DNA of 11,805 bases from Nitrospirae bacterium GWC2_57_9 (GTDB lineage Bacteria; Nitrospirota; UBA9217): assembly GCA_001805085.1 (NCBI GenBank), contig MHEA01000229.1, positions 1-11,805 on the forward strand. Direction: 5' to 3'. The position numbers were made by a program, and so were the translations under genes. The notes under the pieces are model-generated. The model was not told where the DNA came from. It did no database searches and saw nothing but the letters and a program-made list of their open reading frames with translations. The number at the start of each line of letters is the position of its first letter. The first letter of the stretch is position 1. Positions 5,486-11,805 of this stretch are shown here, one piece after another.

Positions 5486-6724
5486 ATGAAAGGATTGAAA
5501 TGGAGTATGGCCGTTATGACCGCAGCCCTGCTGGTCGTCGGCTTCGGCAGCATGGCATTTGCGTTCCATTCCGGCGGCGTCGCGCAGTGCGAAGGCTGCC
5601 ACAGCATGCATTCCGCCCAGAGCGGCGCGCTCCTGACCAAGAGCGATATCGGCTCCACCTGCCTCAACTGTCATGAGAACGCGGAAGGCGATACCGAGCC
5701 GACCAGATATCATATCAGCACCCGCACCCAGGACCTGGATGCGGGAAACGGCAAGGCGCCTATCCAGAGATCGCCGGGCGGCGACTTCGGCTGGCTCAAG
5801 ATGTCCTACACCTATGTTACCCACGGAGATACGATCAACGAGGCGGGCGCGAGCCACGGCCACAACATCCTGGCGGCTGATAACGGATATACCGAGATCG
5901 ACGGCGCAACAGCTCCGGGCGGGACCTTTCCCTCGGCCCAACTGACCTGCACCAGCTGCCATGATATGCACGGCCAGTATCGCCGGTTCGCGGACGGCAC
6001 GATCAAGACGACGGGCCTGCCTATCGCCAACTCGGGCTCCTACAATGACAGCGCCGATCCCATCTCCGGTTCCACGGCGGTCGGCGTTTTCCGGCTTCTG
6101 GCCGGCAAAGGCTGGACCCAGGACGGTATTCAATTCGTTGTGGATCCGCCTGCAGCTGTCGTGAACAAGAACTACAACAAGAGCGAGGACGTGCTGCAGG
6201 TCCGCGATGCCTACGGCAAGGGCATGGCTGAGTGGTGCTCAACCTGTCATCCCGACATGCATACCAACTCGGGCAGGCTGACCCACCCGGTATCCCAGAA
6301 CCTCGCCAGCCTCACGGCAACCTACAACAGCTACGTGAAATCGGGCGACATGACCGGCAGCCAGCTCACGTCGTTTAACTCGCTGGTGCCCTATGAGGAA
6401 GATACTCTCAATTATGCCACGTTGAAGTCCATCGCTTCCAACAATGCCAAGCAGCAGCCCGGCCCGACCGTAACCACCTCGGACGTCATGTGCCTTTCCT
6501 GCCACCGCGCCCATGCATCCGGCTGGCCGGATATGCTCCGTTTTGAGTACCAGAGCGAATTTATGGTGTACAACGGCCTCTACCCCGGCATTGACAACGC
6601 CGCTGCCGGCTATGCCATGGGCCGTACGGAAGCTGAAACCAAGGCCGCCTACTATGACAGGCCGGTCTCGGATTTCTCCATTTATCAGAGAGTACTCTGC
6701 AATAAATGTCATGCCAAGGACTAG
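5486..6724 (+). CDS. omcS: OmcS-family extracellular hexaheme c-type cytochrome (nanowire subunit)
   Basis: 412 residues. The signal peptide MKGLKWSMAVMTAALLVVGF... is cleaved after AFA (26), so the mature protein starts FHSGGVAQCEGCH. There are six CxxCH heme sites at C35, C59, C155, C251, C336 and C405, and ten more histidines for bis-His ligation. Signature segments match Geobacter OmcS as I remember it: FHSGGVAxCEGCHxMH, PGGDFGWLK, QLxCxSCHDxHGxYRRFxDG, TTGLPIxNSGSY, NCLSCHRAHASG-like, and the C-terminus YQRxLCNKCHAKD. Mature His16 (precursor His42), reported to ligate a heme of the neighbouring subunit in OmcS filaments, is conserved, so polymerisation is plausible. The mature form has about 386 residues, some 20 fewer than OmcS. 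It would carry electrons outside the cell to minerals, electrodes or partners. Start set by GGAGGA; the frame is open upstream to 5342 across the riboswitch, but that part is not protein-like. Confidence 0.92.
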   Translation: MKGLKWSMAVMTAALLVVGFGSMAFAFHSGGVAQCEGCHSMHSAQSGALLTKSDIGSTCLNCHENAEGDTEPTRYHISTRTQDLDAGNGKAPIQRSPGGDFGWLKMSYTYVTHGDTINEAGASHGHNILAADNGYTEIDGATAPGGTFPSAQLTCTSCHDMHGQYRRFADGTIKTTGLPIANSGSYNDSADPISGSTAVGVFRLLAGKGWTQDGIQFVVDPPAAVVNKNYNKSEDVLQVRDAYGKGMAEWCSTCHPDMHTNSGRLTHPVSQNLASLTATYNSYVKSGDMTGSQLTSFNSLVPYEEDTLNYATLKSIASNNAKQQPGPTVTTSDVMCLSCHRAHASGWPDMLRFEYQSEFMVYNGLYPGIDNAAAGYAMGRTEAETKAAYYDRPVSDFSIYQRVLCNKCHAKD

Positions 6725-6763
6725 AAACTGCCTTCCTGTCTGCTGGATCAATCGTTAATTCTA

Positions 6764-6797
6764 AAGGGCTGGCGCATTTGCCAGCCCTTGTTTTTTT
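6764..6797 (+). terminator. Rho-independent terminator after the cytochrome gene
   Basis: A perfect 10-bp stem, AAGGGCTGGC (6764-6773) with GCCAGCCCTT (6780-6789), and a 6-base loop. It is followed by G and seven T. It lies 40 bases after the stop codon, so the cytochrome transcript ends here and the downstream lipoprotein operon needs its own promoter. Confidence 0.95.
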
Positions 6798-6825
6798 ATC
6801 ATCACATACGATTAGGCGCTTTCCC

Positions 6826-6941
6826 GCGACGTTAAACCTAAAGTCGCCCAATACCTTCTCTCCTGGAAGGGGGTGAATAGACGGAACGGGTAAAGCCTCG
6901 GACTATTCATCAGAAGGCGTGTTCTTTTTGGCACCCTTCTG
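6826..6941 (+). other. Run of four stem-loops in the leader of the propeller-lipoprotein operon
   Basis: Successive stems are GCGAC/GTCGC (6826-6830/6843-6847), CCTTC/GAAGG (6854-6858/6866-6870), TGAATAG/CTATTCA (6874-6880/6903-6909) and CAGAAGG-c-GTG/CAC-CCTTCTG (6911-6921/6932-6941). The last abuts the third and has one bulged C. No T-tract follows the last stem. It does not fit any riboswitch class I can recall. The part GGGTAAAGCC is only faintly GEMM-like, with no matching second half. The remaining 6942-7089 is AT-rich with no clear promoter. Confidence 0.4.
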
Positions 6942-7089
6942 AATCTTAATGAACTTTAGCGTTTAGAAAAGAAAGAAGCAACAGAGTGCAACCAAAATTC
7001 CTGCATCTTGAGATATATTAAAAAAAGTATTCTTTTCTTTCCTCAGTAATCCCAGACAAGTATCGATGACCGTGTGCTCAGGGGGGGAG

Positions 7090-8502
7090 ATGGTCCAAAG
7101 AGATATCTTTGCCGTGATCATTCTCATTGCCTGCTCCCTTTTTTCAGGGTGCCTGATGAGAAGCCTTCCCTTTCAGCCCTTGTCCGGTACGGAGGGCCTC
7201 CTTTCGGTTTATCTTGATCCGCTCCAGCAGGACGCCGAAGGTCTCGTCTTTGAGATAACCAGGGTTGCTGCCGTGAGCGAGGACGGAACGCACCACCCGC
7301 TCGTTCCCGCGATTACAGGCTTTCCTGTGCAGGACCGCAACCGTCAACGTCTACTAGCTTTCGGCAACGTTCCCGCCGGCCGGTATCAGGGCATCGCCTG
7401 CACCGTACAGAAGGCGGTCCTCAAGCGCGGAGACGGTTCCGCGGAGCTCCTGACGGCTGAGGCACCGGCTACGGCCGCGGTCACCTTCGATCTTGCCCCG
7501 CGAACAGCGGCCATGGTCAGCCTGAACCTCGTTTATCCGGACTCGGTCAGGACCGGGTTCGCCTTCGATCCCGTCTTCTCCGCAATGGTTCCAGACCGTC
7601 CTCTGACCGGCTTGACCGGCTATGTGGCCAATGCCGGCGACGGCTCACTAACCCTGTTCGACAAGAAGAGGATGCAGGTGGCAGGCGTATTGGCCACGGG
7701 GAGCAGGCCGGTCTCAATCGTGCTCGATCAGGGCCGGAAACGAGGCTATGTTGCGGATGCAGGCGAAGACCTGGTGGAGGTGATCGACCTGGCGGAGGGT
7801 CGTATCATCAACAAGGTCCGTCTGAACACGGGTGATGTGCCGGGAGAACCGGCGCTCACGCCGGACGGCGGAATTCTTATCATCCCCAACGGCGGCGCGG
7901 ATTCCGTCACGTTCCTCGATACCCGGACCCTCCTTGAACTGGCCCGGATCCCGGTTGCCCAGGGACCTCGGTCGGTTCTGCTCGACCGGACGGGACAACG
8001 GGCGTACGTGTTCAGTCCGACGTCAAATATGATCTCGGTGATCGACGTGCCCTATCGTTCGCTGGCCGTCTCGGCGGCAGTGGAAGCGGAGCCGGTCCGG
8101 GGACAGTTCAATCGCAGCGGCGACCGGCTTTACGCGATCTGCGCCCGATCACCGTACCTCCTCGTGCTGGATCCCGCTTCGCTCGCCGTCATCACCCGCC
8201 AGTTCATCGGCATGGGCATGACCGCGATCAAGGTGGATACGAGGACGGACACCCTCTACCTGGCAATGCAGTATGATCCCGTTCTCGGCGTGTATGACCC
8301 GTTCTCGCTTTCCCGGGGGGCGGGGATCCCCCTGGGGGGGACGGCAGCGGCGCTGGCGATTGACGGGGACGAGAACAACCTGTACGCGGTGGTGCCGGAA
8401 CGCAGGGTCGTGAGCGTAGTGAACCTTGTGAGCAGGAAGATCATCGGCGAGTTCGACGTGGGCAGCGGACCTCTGTGGGTCGCGATGATGGGCGAACGCT
8501 AA
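7090..8502 (+). CDS. YncE-like beta-propeller lipoprotein
   Basis: 470 residues from ATG at 7090. The N-terminus MVQRDIFAVIILIACSLFSGC is a lipoprotein signal; Cys21 (SGC) or Cys15 (LIAC) could be the lipidated residue. Residues about 28-160 form a beta-rich domain (SGTEGLLSVYLDPLQQ... then VFEITRVAAVSEDG) that resembles DUF4382-type domains; this is tentative. From about 165 to the end there are YVTN/YncE-type propeller repeats such as GYVANAGDGSLTLFD, GYVADAGEDLVEVID and AYVFSPTSNMISVID, each followed by a VxxGxxP-like phrase. No heme motif. It probably sits on the outer membrane as an interaction platform for the barrel encoded next, 13 bases downstream. The start is uncertain: ATG at 7066 is in frame and lacks a ribosome site, while 7090 has a G-rich run immediately upstream. 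Confidence 0.85.
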   Translation: MVQRDIFAVIILIACSLFSGCLMRSLPFQPLSGTEGLLSVYLDPLQQDAEGLVFEITRVAAVSEDGTHHPLVPAITGFPVQDRNRQRLLAFGNVPAGRYQGIACTVQKAVLKRGDGSAELLTAEAPATAAVTFDLAPRTAAMVSLNLVYPDSVRTGFAFDPVFSAMVPDRPLTGLTGYVANAGDGSLTLFDKKRMQVAGVLATGSRPVSIVLDQGRKRGYVADAGEDLVEVIDLAEGRIINKVRLNTGDVPGEPALTPDGGILIIPNGGADSVTFLDTRTLLELARIPVAQGPRSVLLDRTGQRAYVFSPTSNMISVIDVPYRSLAVSAAVEAEPVRGQFNRSGDRLYAICARSPYLLVLDPASLAVITRQFIGMGMTAIKVDTRTDTLYLAMQYDPVLGVYDPFSLSRGAGIPLGGTAAALAIDGDENNLYAVVPERRVVSVVNLVSRKIIGEFDVGSGPLWVAMMGER

Positions 8503-8515
8503 GGACAGGAGCGGC

Positions 8516-10723
8516 ATGCGCAACAGGTACGTTCAACACAGGAAGCCCCTTCTTTCCGGAACAGGCGCCTGCTCGCTGCTGTTTTTTTTTTGGATCGCCG
8601 GCAGTGCGGCAGCCAATGAGGTGACGGGGTACGTGGATCTTATCTCTACATACAATGAGACCGACATCAGGAGCGGCGGCCGCAGCCGGCACTCCGAGAC
8701 CGATGGTTTTCTCCAGCAGTACGGGCTGACGCTGAATAAAGCGCTCTACCCGAAGCTGTTCCTGCTCGCGAACGGCGTGTTCGAAAAGAACAGGTTCGAT
8801 ACGACCACCGACGGGACAGAGAGCGTCGTAACGGCGGTGCGGTACCGGCCCTTCGTCGATCTGACGCTGCGCGACCCTCTGTTCACGGCAGGAGCCAACT
8901 ACGGGGTTCAGGAGGTCAAAAGAGAGACCTCGGGATCATCGTCCCGGACGACCAGCGAGACCACCAGCGCCGTTCTGAGCTGGAGGCCATCGGACCTTCC
9001 GATGCTCCAGGCGCGCTGGTTGCGGAACGAGGTCTACGACCAGGGCCGGACCAACATAGACGATGAGAACGAGATATTTGCCTTCACCACCCTTTATGAA
9101 CCGGCCGACCGGCTGACGCTGCGCTACCAGTATACCGAGGACGATTCTTTGGATAAGATCCATGATGTGGAGCAGAAGACCCGGGCCCATGACGGGAAGG
9201 CATCCTATGACCGCAGCCTCTTCAACACCCGCCTTGCCCTGTATACCGATTACGAAATGATCCGGCGGGAAACAGAGGTGTTTACCACCGGGAGCCCGGA
9301 GGCGACCGTCCAGCTGTTCGCCTCGTCCGGACTTTCGCTGGTGAATGACAATACGGCATCCCTGCCGCTGGAAACAAACCCGGCGCTGACCAACAACGAC
9401 ACGTCCTTGCCTGCCGGGATTGCCATCGGCCTCCCGACGACAACGCCGGGCGCCCGCAACATCGGTCTTGATCTCGGCCTGGACCAGGAAGTAAGCTCGC
9501 TCGCGGTCTGGGTCGGTTGGAACAACACCTCGCTCCCGGCCGAGATTGCGAACGTGTTCTCCTGGACCGTTTACACCAGCCGCGATAACCAGACCTGGTC
9601 CCCCTGGGCCACGGTCTTTCCGGCCGTTTTCGATCCGATCCGGAACCGCTTCGAACTCCGGTTCCCCACGGTCAGGACGAGGTACATCAAGGTCGTGGTC
9701 AGGCCGCTGACGCAAGCGCAGGCGCTTGCGTCAGCCACTTTCTCGGCAGCCGCGGACCAGCAGATCTTCGTGACCGAACTGCAGGCGTTCCTGGCCAACG
9801 TCCCCCTCAACGGACCTCTTACCACCACGACGCGGATCGGCGATGTAGTCCTGCGGGCGCGGCTCCTCAATGTCCCTTTCGTCACCTACGATTTTTCCTA
9901 CTTCACGGTCGTGACCGAGGGCATCGACACCAGGAGGCGGTCCACGCTCGCCAACATCCTTTCGGCCAGCGAGCGCTTCGACGACAGACTCACGGGAAGC
10001 GCGCGGGTCGGGATCGAGCGAAGCTCCGACAACGGGGGGGAAACCACGGGCTATCTTTACGGCGCGACGCTGAATGCGACGCCGCGGATAACCGTGAGCA
10101 ACGTTCTGACCTACAGCGGCAGGTTCGAACGCACACCCGAGAGCGAGGTTAAAAGCAATGCCTTGTTCCTGAACAACACGGCGAGGCTCTACCCGGGGGT
10201 AGACGCCTTCGTGAGCGGAGGCGCCTCCTTCGAGGCAGTGGATACCGGGCGAAGGTCCGAGAGCAGAACTCTCCTGTTGGGCGCTTCCATTGTTCCCCGG
10301 CCGAAAATCACGATCACGCCGAACTACTCCGAGACGCGCACCGAAGTCCGCGTGCCGGACGAGGACCCGGTCGTTACGAAGACGAAACGCGAGGATCTGA
10401 GCATCACCTACATTCCGGTCCCCGCGCTGTACCTGGCCGTCTCGTGGAGTATCATCCGTCAGGACGACCGTGCCGACCGGATGCGGAACTACAGCGTCAC
10501 CTGGTCGCCCTTCTCGGGAGGGGCGTTGCAGCTGACGGCATCCTATACCGAGAACACCCAGTCCTTTGACGAGACCACCAGCAAGCTGCTGACCGAGTCC
10601 GTCCGATGGAACGTCTCGACGCGCATGTACCTGATGGCGTCGCTGTTCAAAAACCATGTCGACTCGTTGTCGCAGGACCAGCGGTCCTCCGGCGCGAGTC
10701 TTGAGTTCCGCTACACTTTTTGA
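8516..10723 (+). CDS. Outer-membrane beta-barrel protein with discoidin-like insert
   Basis: 735 residues. The signal peptide ends near AAA-NE (residue 34). Residues about 36-250 and 435-735 show alternating amphipathic strands with aromatic girdles (for example RLTLRYQYTEDD, ARVGIERSS and LQLTASYTENTQ) and close with SGASLEFRYTF, a typical C-terminal barrel strand ending in Phe. There are roughly 20 or more strands, porin-sized like the barrels of porin-cytochrome conduits. Residues about 257-426 are different. GARNIGLDLGLDQEVSSLAV, then WTVYTSRDNQTWSPW, RFELRFPTVRTRYIKVVV and IFVTELQAF follow the F5/8 type C (discoidin) jelly-roll order. This suggests a carbohydrate- or protein-binding domain in a loop. 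AGGAG precedes the ATG by four bases. Likely role: an outer-membrane channel or anchor for the cytochrome filament (inference from context). Confidence 0.85.
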   Translation: MRNRYVQHRKPLLSGTGACSLLFFFWIAGSAAANEVTGYVDLISTYNETDIRSGGRSRHSETDGFLQQYGLTLNKALYPKLFLLANGVFEKNRFDTTTDGTESVVTAVRYRPFVDLTLRDPLFTAGANYGVQEVKRETSGSSSRTTSETTSAVLSWRPSDLPMLQARWLRNEVYDQGRTNIDDENEIFAFTTLYEPADRLTLRYQYTEDDSLDKIHDVEQKTRAHDGKASYDRSLFNTRLALYTDYEMIRRETEVFTTGSPEATVQLFASSGLSLVNDNTASLPLETNPALTNNDTSLPAGIAIGLPTTTPGARNIGLDLGLDQEVSSLAVWVGWNNTSLPAEIANVFSWTVYTSRDNQTWSPWATVFPAVFDPIRNRFELRFPTVRTRYIKVVVRPLTQAQALASATFSAAADQQIFVTELQAFLANVPLNGPLTTTTRIGDVVLRARLLNVPFVTYDFSYFTVVTEGIDTRRRSTLANILSASERFDDRLTGSARVGIERSSDNGGETTGYLYGATLNATPRITVSNVLTYSGRFERTPESEVKSNALFLNNTARLYPGVDAFVSGGASFEAVDTGRRSESRTLLLGASIVPRPKITITPNYSETRTEVRVPDEDPVVTKTKREDLSITYIPVPALYLAVSWSIIRQDDRADRMRNYSVTWSPFSGGALQLTASYTENTQSFDETTSKLLTESVRWNVSTRMYLMASLFKNHVDSLSQDQRSSGASLEFRYTF
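8582..8591 (+). repeat. Ten-base T homopolymer in the signal-peptide region of the barrel gene
   Basis: The codons for Leu-Phe-Phe-Phe-Trp (CTG TTT TTT TTT TGG) create a run of ten T near codon 23. Gain or loss of one T would shift the frame inside the signal peptide and switch off this surface protein. It may simply be a by-product of a hydrophobic core in a GC-rich genome. Confidence 0.6.
9706..9735. repeat. 30-base near-perfect palindrome inside the barrel gene
   Basis: The left arm GCTGACGCAAGCGC (9706-9719) and right arm GCGCTTGCGTCAGC (9722-9735) are perfectly complementary over 14 bases around a 2-base centre (AG). It encodes the end of PLTQAQALASA, a low-complexity loop in the discoidin-like insert. 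The extended perfect symmetry is unusual within coding sequence. Confidence 0.85.
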
Positions 10724-10733
10724 GAGGCGATCC

Positions 10734-11318
10734 ATGAAGAACTGCTCCCCTCGTGCTCGAACAGGAATCAAATGCTTGCTGCTCGCCGTCGTCCTGGCAG
10801 CCTGCGGCCCGGTCGCGACCGATGTCTTCCGCGACGAAAGCATGGACTTCGCGGCGATCCGCACCGTGGCCGTCATGCCGCTCTCGAACCAGACGCGGGA
10901 GACGCTGGCCACGGAACGGGTGCGCGATGTCTTCGCGACCACGCTCCTGTCCACCGGGGCCGTCTATGTCATTCCTCCCGGGGAAGTGAACCGCGGCATT
11001 TCGCGGGCCGCCATCGCCGAGGCTGCCTTCCCGGCTCCCGAAGACATCGTCAAATTCGGCAGCATTGTGAAGGTGGACGCCGTCATAATCGGCGTGATCC
11101 GCGAGTACGGGGAGGTCCGCTCGGGGAACTCGACCTCGCAGGTGATCTCTCTGAGCATGAAGATGATCGAGACGCAGACAGGCAGGGTGGTGTGGTCGGC
11201 TTCCTCCACGCAGGGAGGCATCTCCTTCAAGGACCGGCTGCTGGGCGGCGGCGGCCTTCCGATGAACCAGATCACCGAAAAGGCGGTCAATGACATCATT
11301 GATAAAATGTTCCGGTAA
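10734..11318 (+). CDS. CsgG/LpoB-like outer-membrane lipoprotein
   Basis: 194 residues. The signal with lipobox LAAC puts lipidated Cys at 24, followed by Gly, compatible with outer-membrane sorting. The mature part has the alpha/beta order seen in CsgG, LpoB and GNA1162-type lipoproteins. A first strand TVAVMPLSNQT is followed by a helix RVRDVFATTLLSTG, then VKFGSIVKVDAVIIGVIREYGEV, then SLSMKMIETQTGRVVWSASST and a C-terminal helix. CsgG forms the curli secretion pore. The segment after the VWSASS strand (GGISFKDRLLGGGGLP) is glycine-rich and may be a flexible loop. GAGAGG stands six bases before the ATG and overlaps the stop of the barrel gene. Family assignment is by pattern, so a non-pore periplasmic role such as that of LpoB or GNA1162 remains possible. 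Confidence 0.75.
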   Translation: MKNCSPRARTGIKCLLLAVVLAACGPVATDVFRDESMDFAAIRTVAVMPLSNQTRETLATERVRDVFATTLLSTGAVYVIPPGEVNRGISRAAIAEAAFPAPEDIVKFGSIVKVDAVIIGVIREYGEVRSGNSTSQVISLSMKMIETQTGRVVWSASSTQGGISFKDRLLGGGGLPMNQITEKAVNDIIDKMFR

Positions 11319-11805
11319 TCTGCGCGTTCTTGCTGCCGCGCTCCTCCTGGTCGCCGGGTGCGCGGCGCGAGTGAACGAAACAGCCGCGCCGGACGGGCGC
11401 GGACCCGTGCTCGCCGTGCTGCCCGTGCAAAATCTGACCGGCAATGCCGTACCGGCCGCTGATATCCGTAACAGGCTGCAGATTCGTCTTCACGAACAGG
11501 GGTTGCAGGTGCTTGACAATGCCGTGCTCGAGGCATTCCTGGAGAAGAACAGGATCCGCTTCACGAGCGGTGTGGACCCTGACGTCTCGAAGACCTTCAA
11601 GGAGCAAGCCGGCGTGGATGCAGTTCTGATCACGTCTTGCGAACTCTACAACGGGAACAGCAGCAGCTCTGAAAATGGCGGAAAGGCCAAAGTCTCCCTG
11701 GCCGCGCGCCTTGTGACGACGGGCCCCGAACCCCGGCTCGCCTGGGCGGACAGTGTAGGGATGTCGGGCGACGATCCGGCCGGCCTGCTCGGCATCGGCT
11801 CTGTT
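11290..11805 (+). CDS. Second CsgG/LpoB-like lipoprotein, 3' end outside window
   Basis: 172 codons are visible, with no stop before the window end. The signal MTSLIKCSGNLRVLAAALLLVAGC has a good lipobox (VAGC, Cys24). The mature part repeats the same fold plan as the gene before: strand PVLAVLPVQNLTG, helix DIRNRLQIRLHEQGL, VLEAFLEKNRI, EQAGVDAVLITSCELYNG, then KVSLAARLVTTGPEPRLAWADS. It overlaps the previous gene by 29 bases, so the two are translationally coupled and probably form a hetero-complex. GGCGG just upstream of the ATG may serve as ribosome site. Sequence identity to the preceding protein is low by eye, so any duplication is old. Confidence 0.75.
   Translation, partial: MTSLIKCSGNLRVLAAALLLVAGCAARVNETAAPDGRGPVLAVLPVQNLTGNAVPAADIRNRLQIRLHEQGLQVLDNAVLEAFLEKNRIRFTSGVDPDVSKTFKEQAGVDAVLITSCELYNGNSSSSENGGKAKVSLAARLVTTGPEPRLAWADSVGMSGDDPAGLLGIGSV

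Noticed and set aside
6881..6897. GGGTAAAGCC considered as part of a second GEMM riboswitch, and GG-N10-GC here as a sigma-54 site
   Set aside because: The P2 hairpin and the GCCGGG-TGCC strand are absent, and the -24/-12 elements match consensus poorly.

Overview
The window is GC-rich, compact bacterial DNA. It appears to be an extracellular-electron-transfer locus built around a hexaheme c-type cytochrome of the OmcS family, the subunit of Geobacter cytochrome nanowires. That cytochrome, together with sigma-54 type promoters, an NtrC-type activator, a cyclic-dinucleotide (GEMM-I) riboswitch and several exported beta-propeller or lipoprotein genes, suggests a metal-reducing Desulfobacterota (Geobacterales/Desulfuromonadia-like) organism. 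A Nitrospirota or similar lineage cannot be excluded from the sequence alone.

Layout. 1-2169: the 3' end of a membrane-type histidine kinase gene overlaps (ATGA) an NtrC-type response regulator gene. 2176-2892 (minus strand): a REC-PilZ protein, convergent with the regulator and preceded by a very good sigma-54 promoter. 3111-3812: an exported TPR protein. 3813-4324: a 512-base non-coding stretch with several inverted repeats and, at its end, a good sigma-54 promoter. 4325-5272: an exported NHL-type beta-propeller. 5273-5485: a leader with a candidate sigma-54 promoter and a GEMM-I riboswitch whose P1 strand can alternatively pair with the ribosome binding site of the next gene. 5486-6724: the OmcS-like cytochrome, closed by a strong intrinsic terminator. 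6798-7089: a structured leader of unknown class. 7090-11805: a tight operon of a YncE-like beta-propeller lipoprotein, a 735-residue outer-membrane beta-barrel with a discoidin-like insert, and two overlapping lipoprotein genes whose products look CsgG/LpoB-like. The last gene runs off the window.

Working model (inference). The kinase and NtrC-type regulator drive sigma-54 promoters of the locus. c-di-GMP (or cGAMP) is read at two levels, by the PilZ domain and by the riboswitch in front of the cytochrome. The cytochrome is exported, loaded with six hemes and polymerised outside the cell. The propellers, the barrel and the CsgG-like lipoproteins are good candidates for the machinery that carries it across the outer membrane and assembles it. 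A conserved set of omcS companion genes encoding propeller-like and channel-like proteins has, as I recall, been described in Geobacter. This window looks like a variant of that arrangement, but one-to-one assignments were not possible here.
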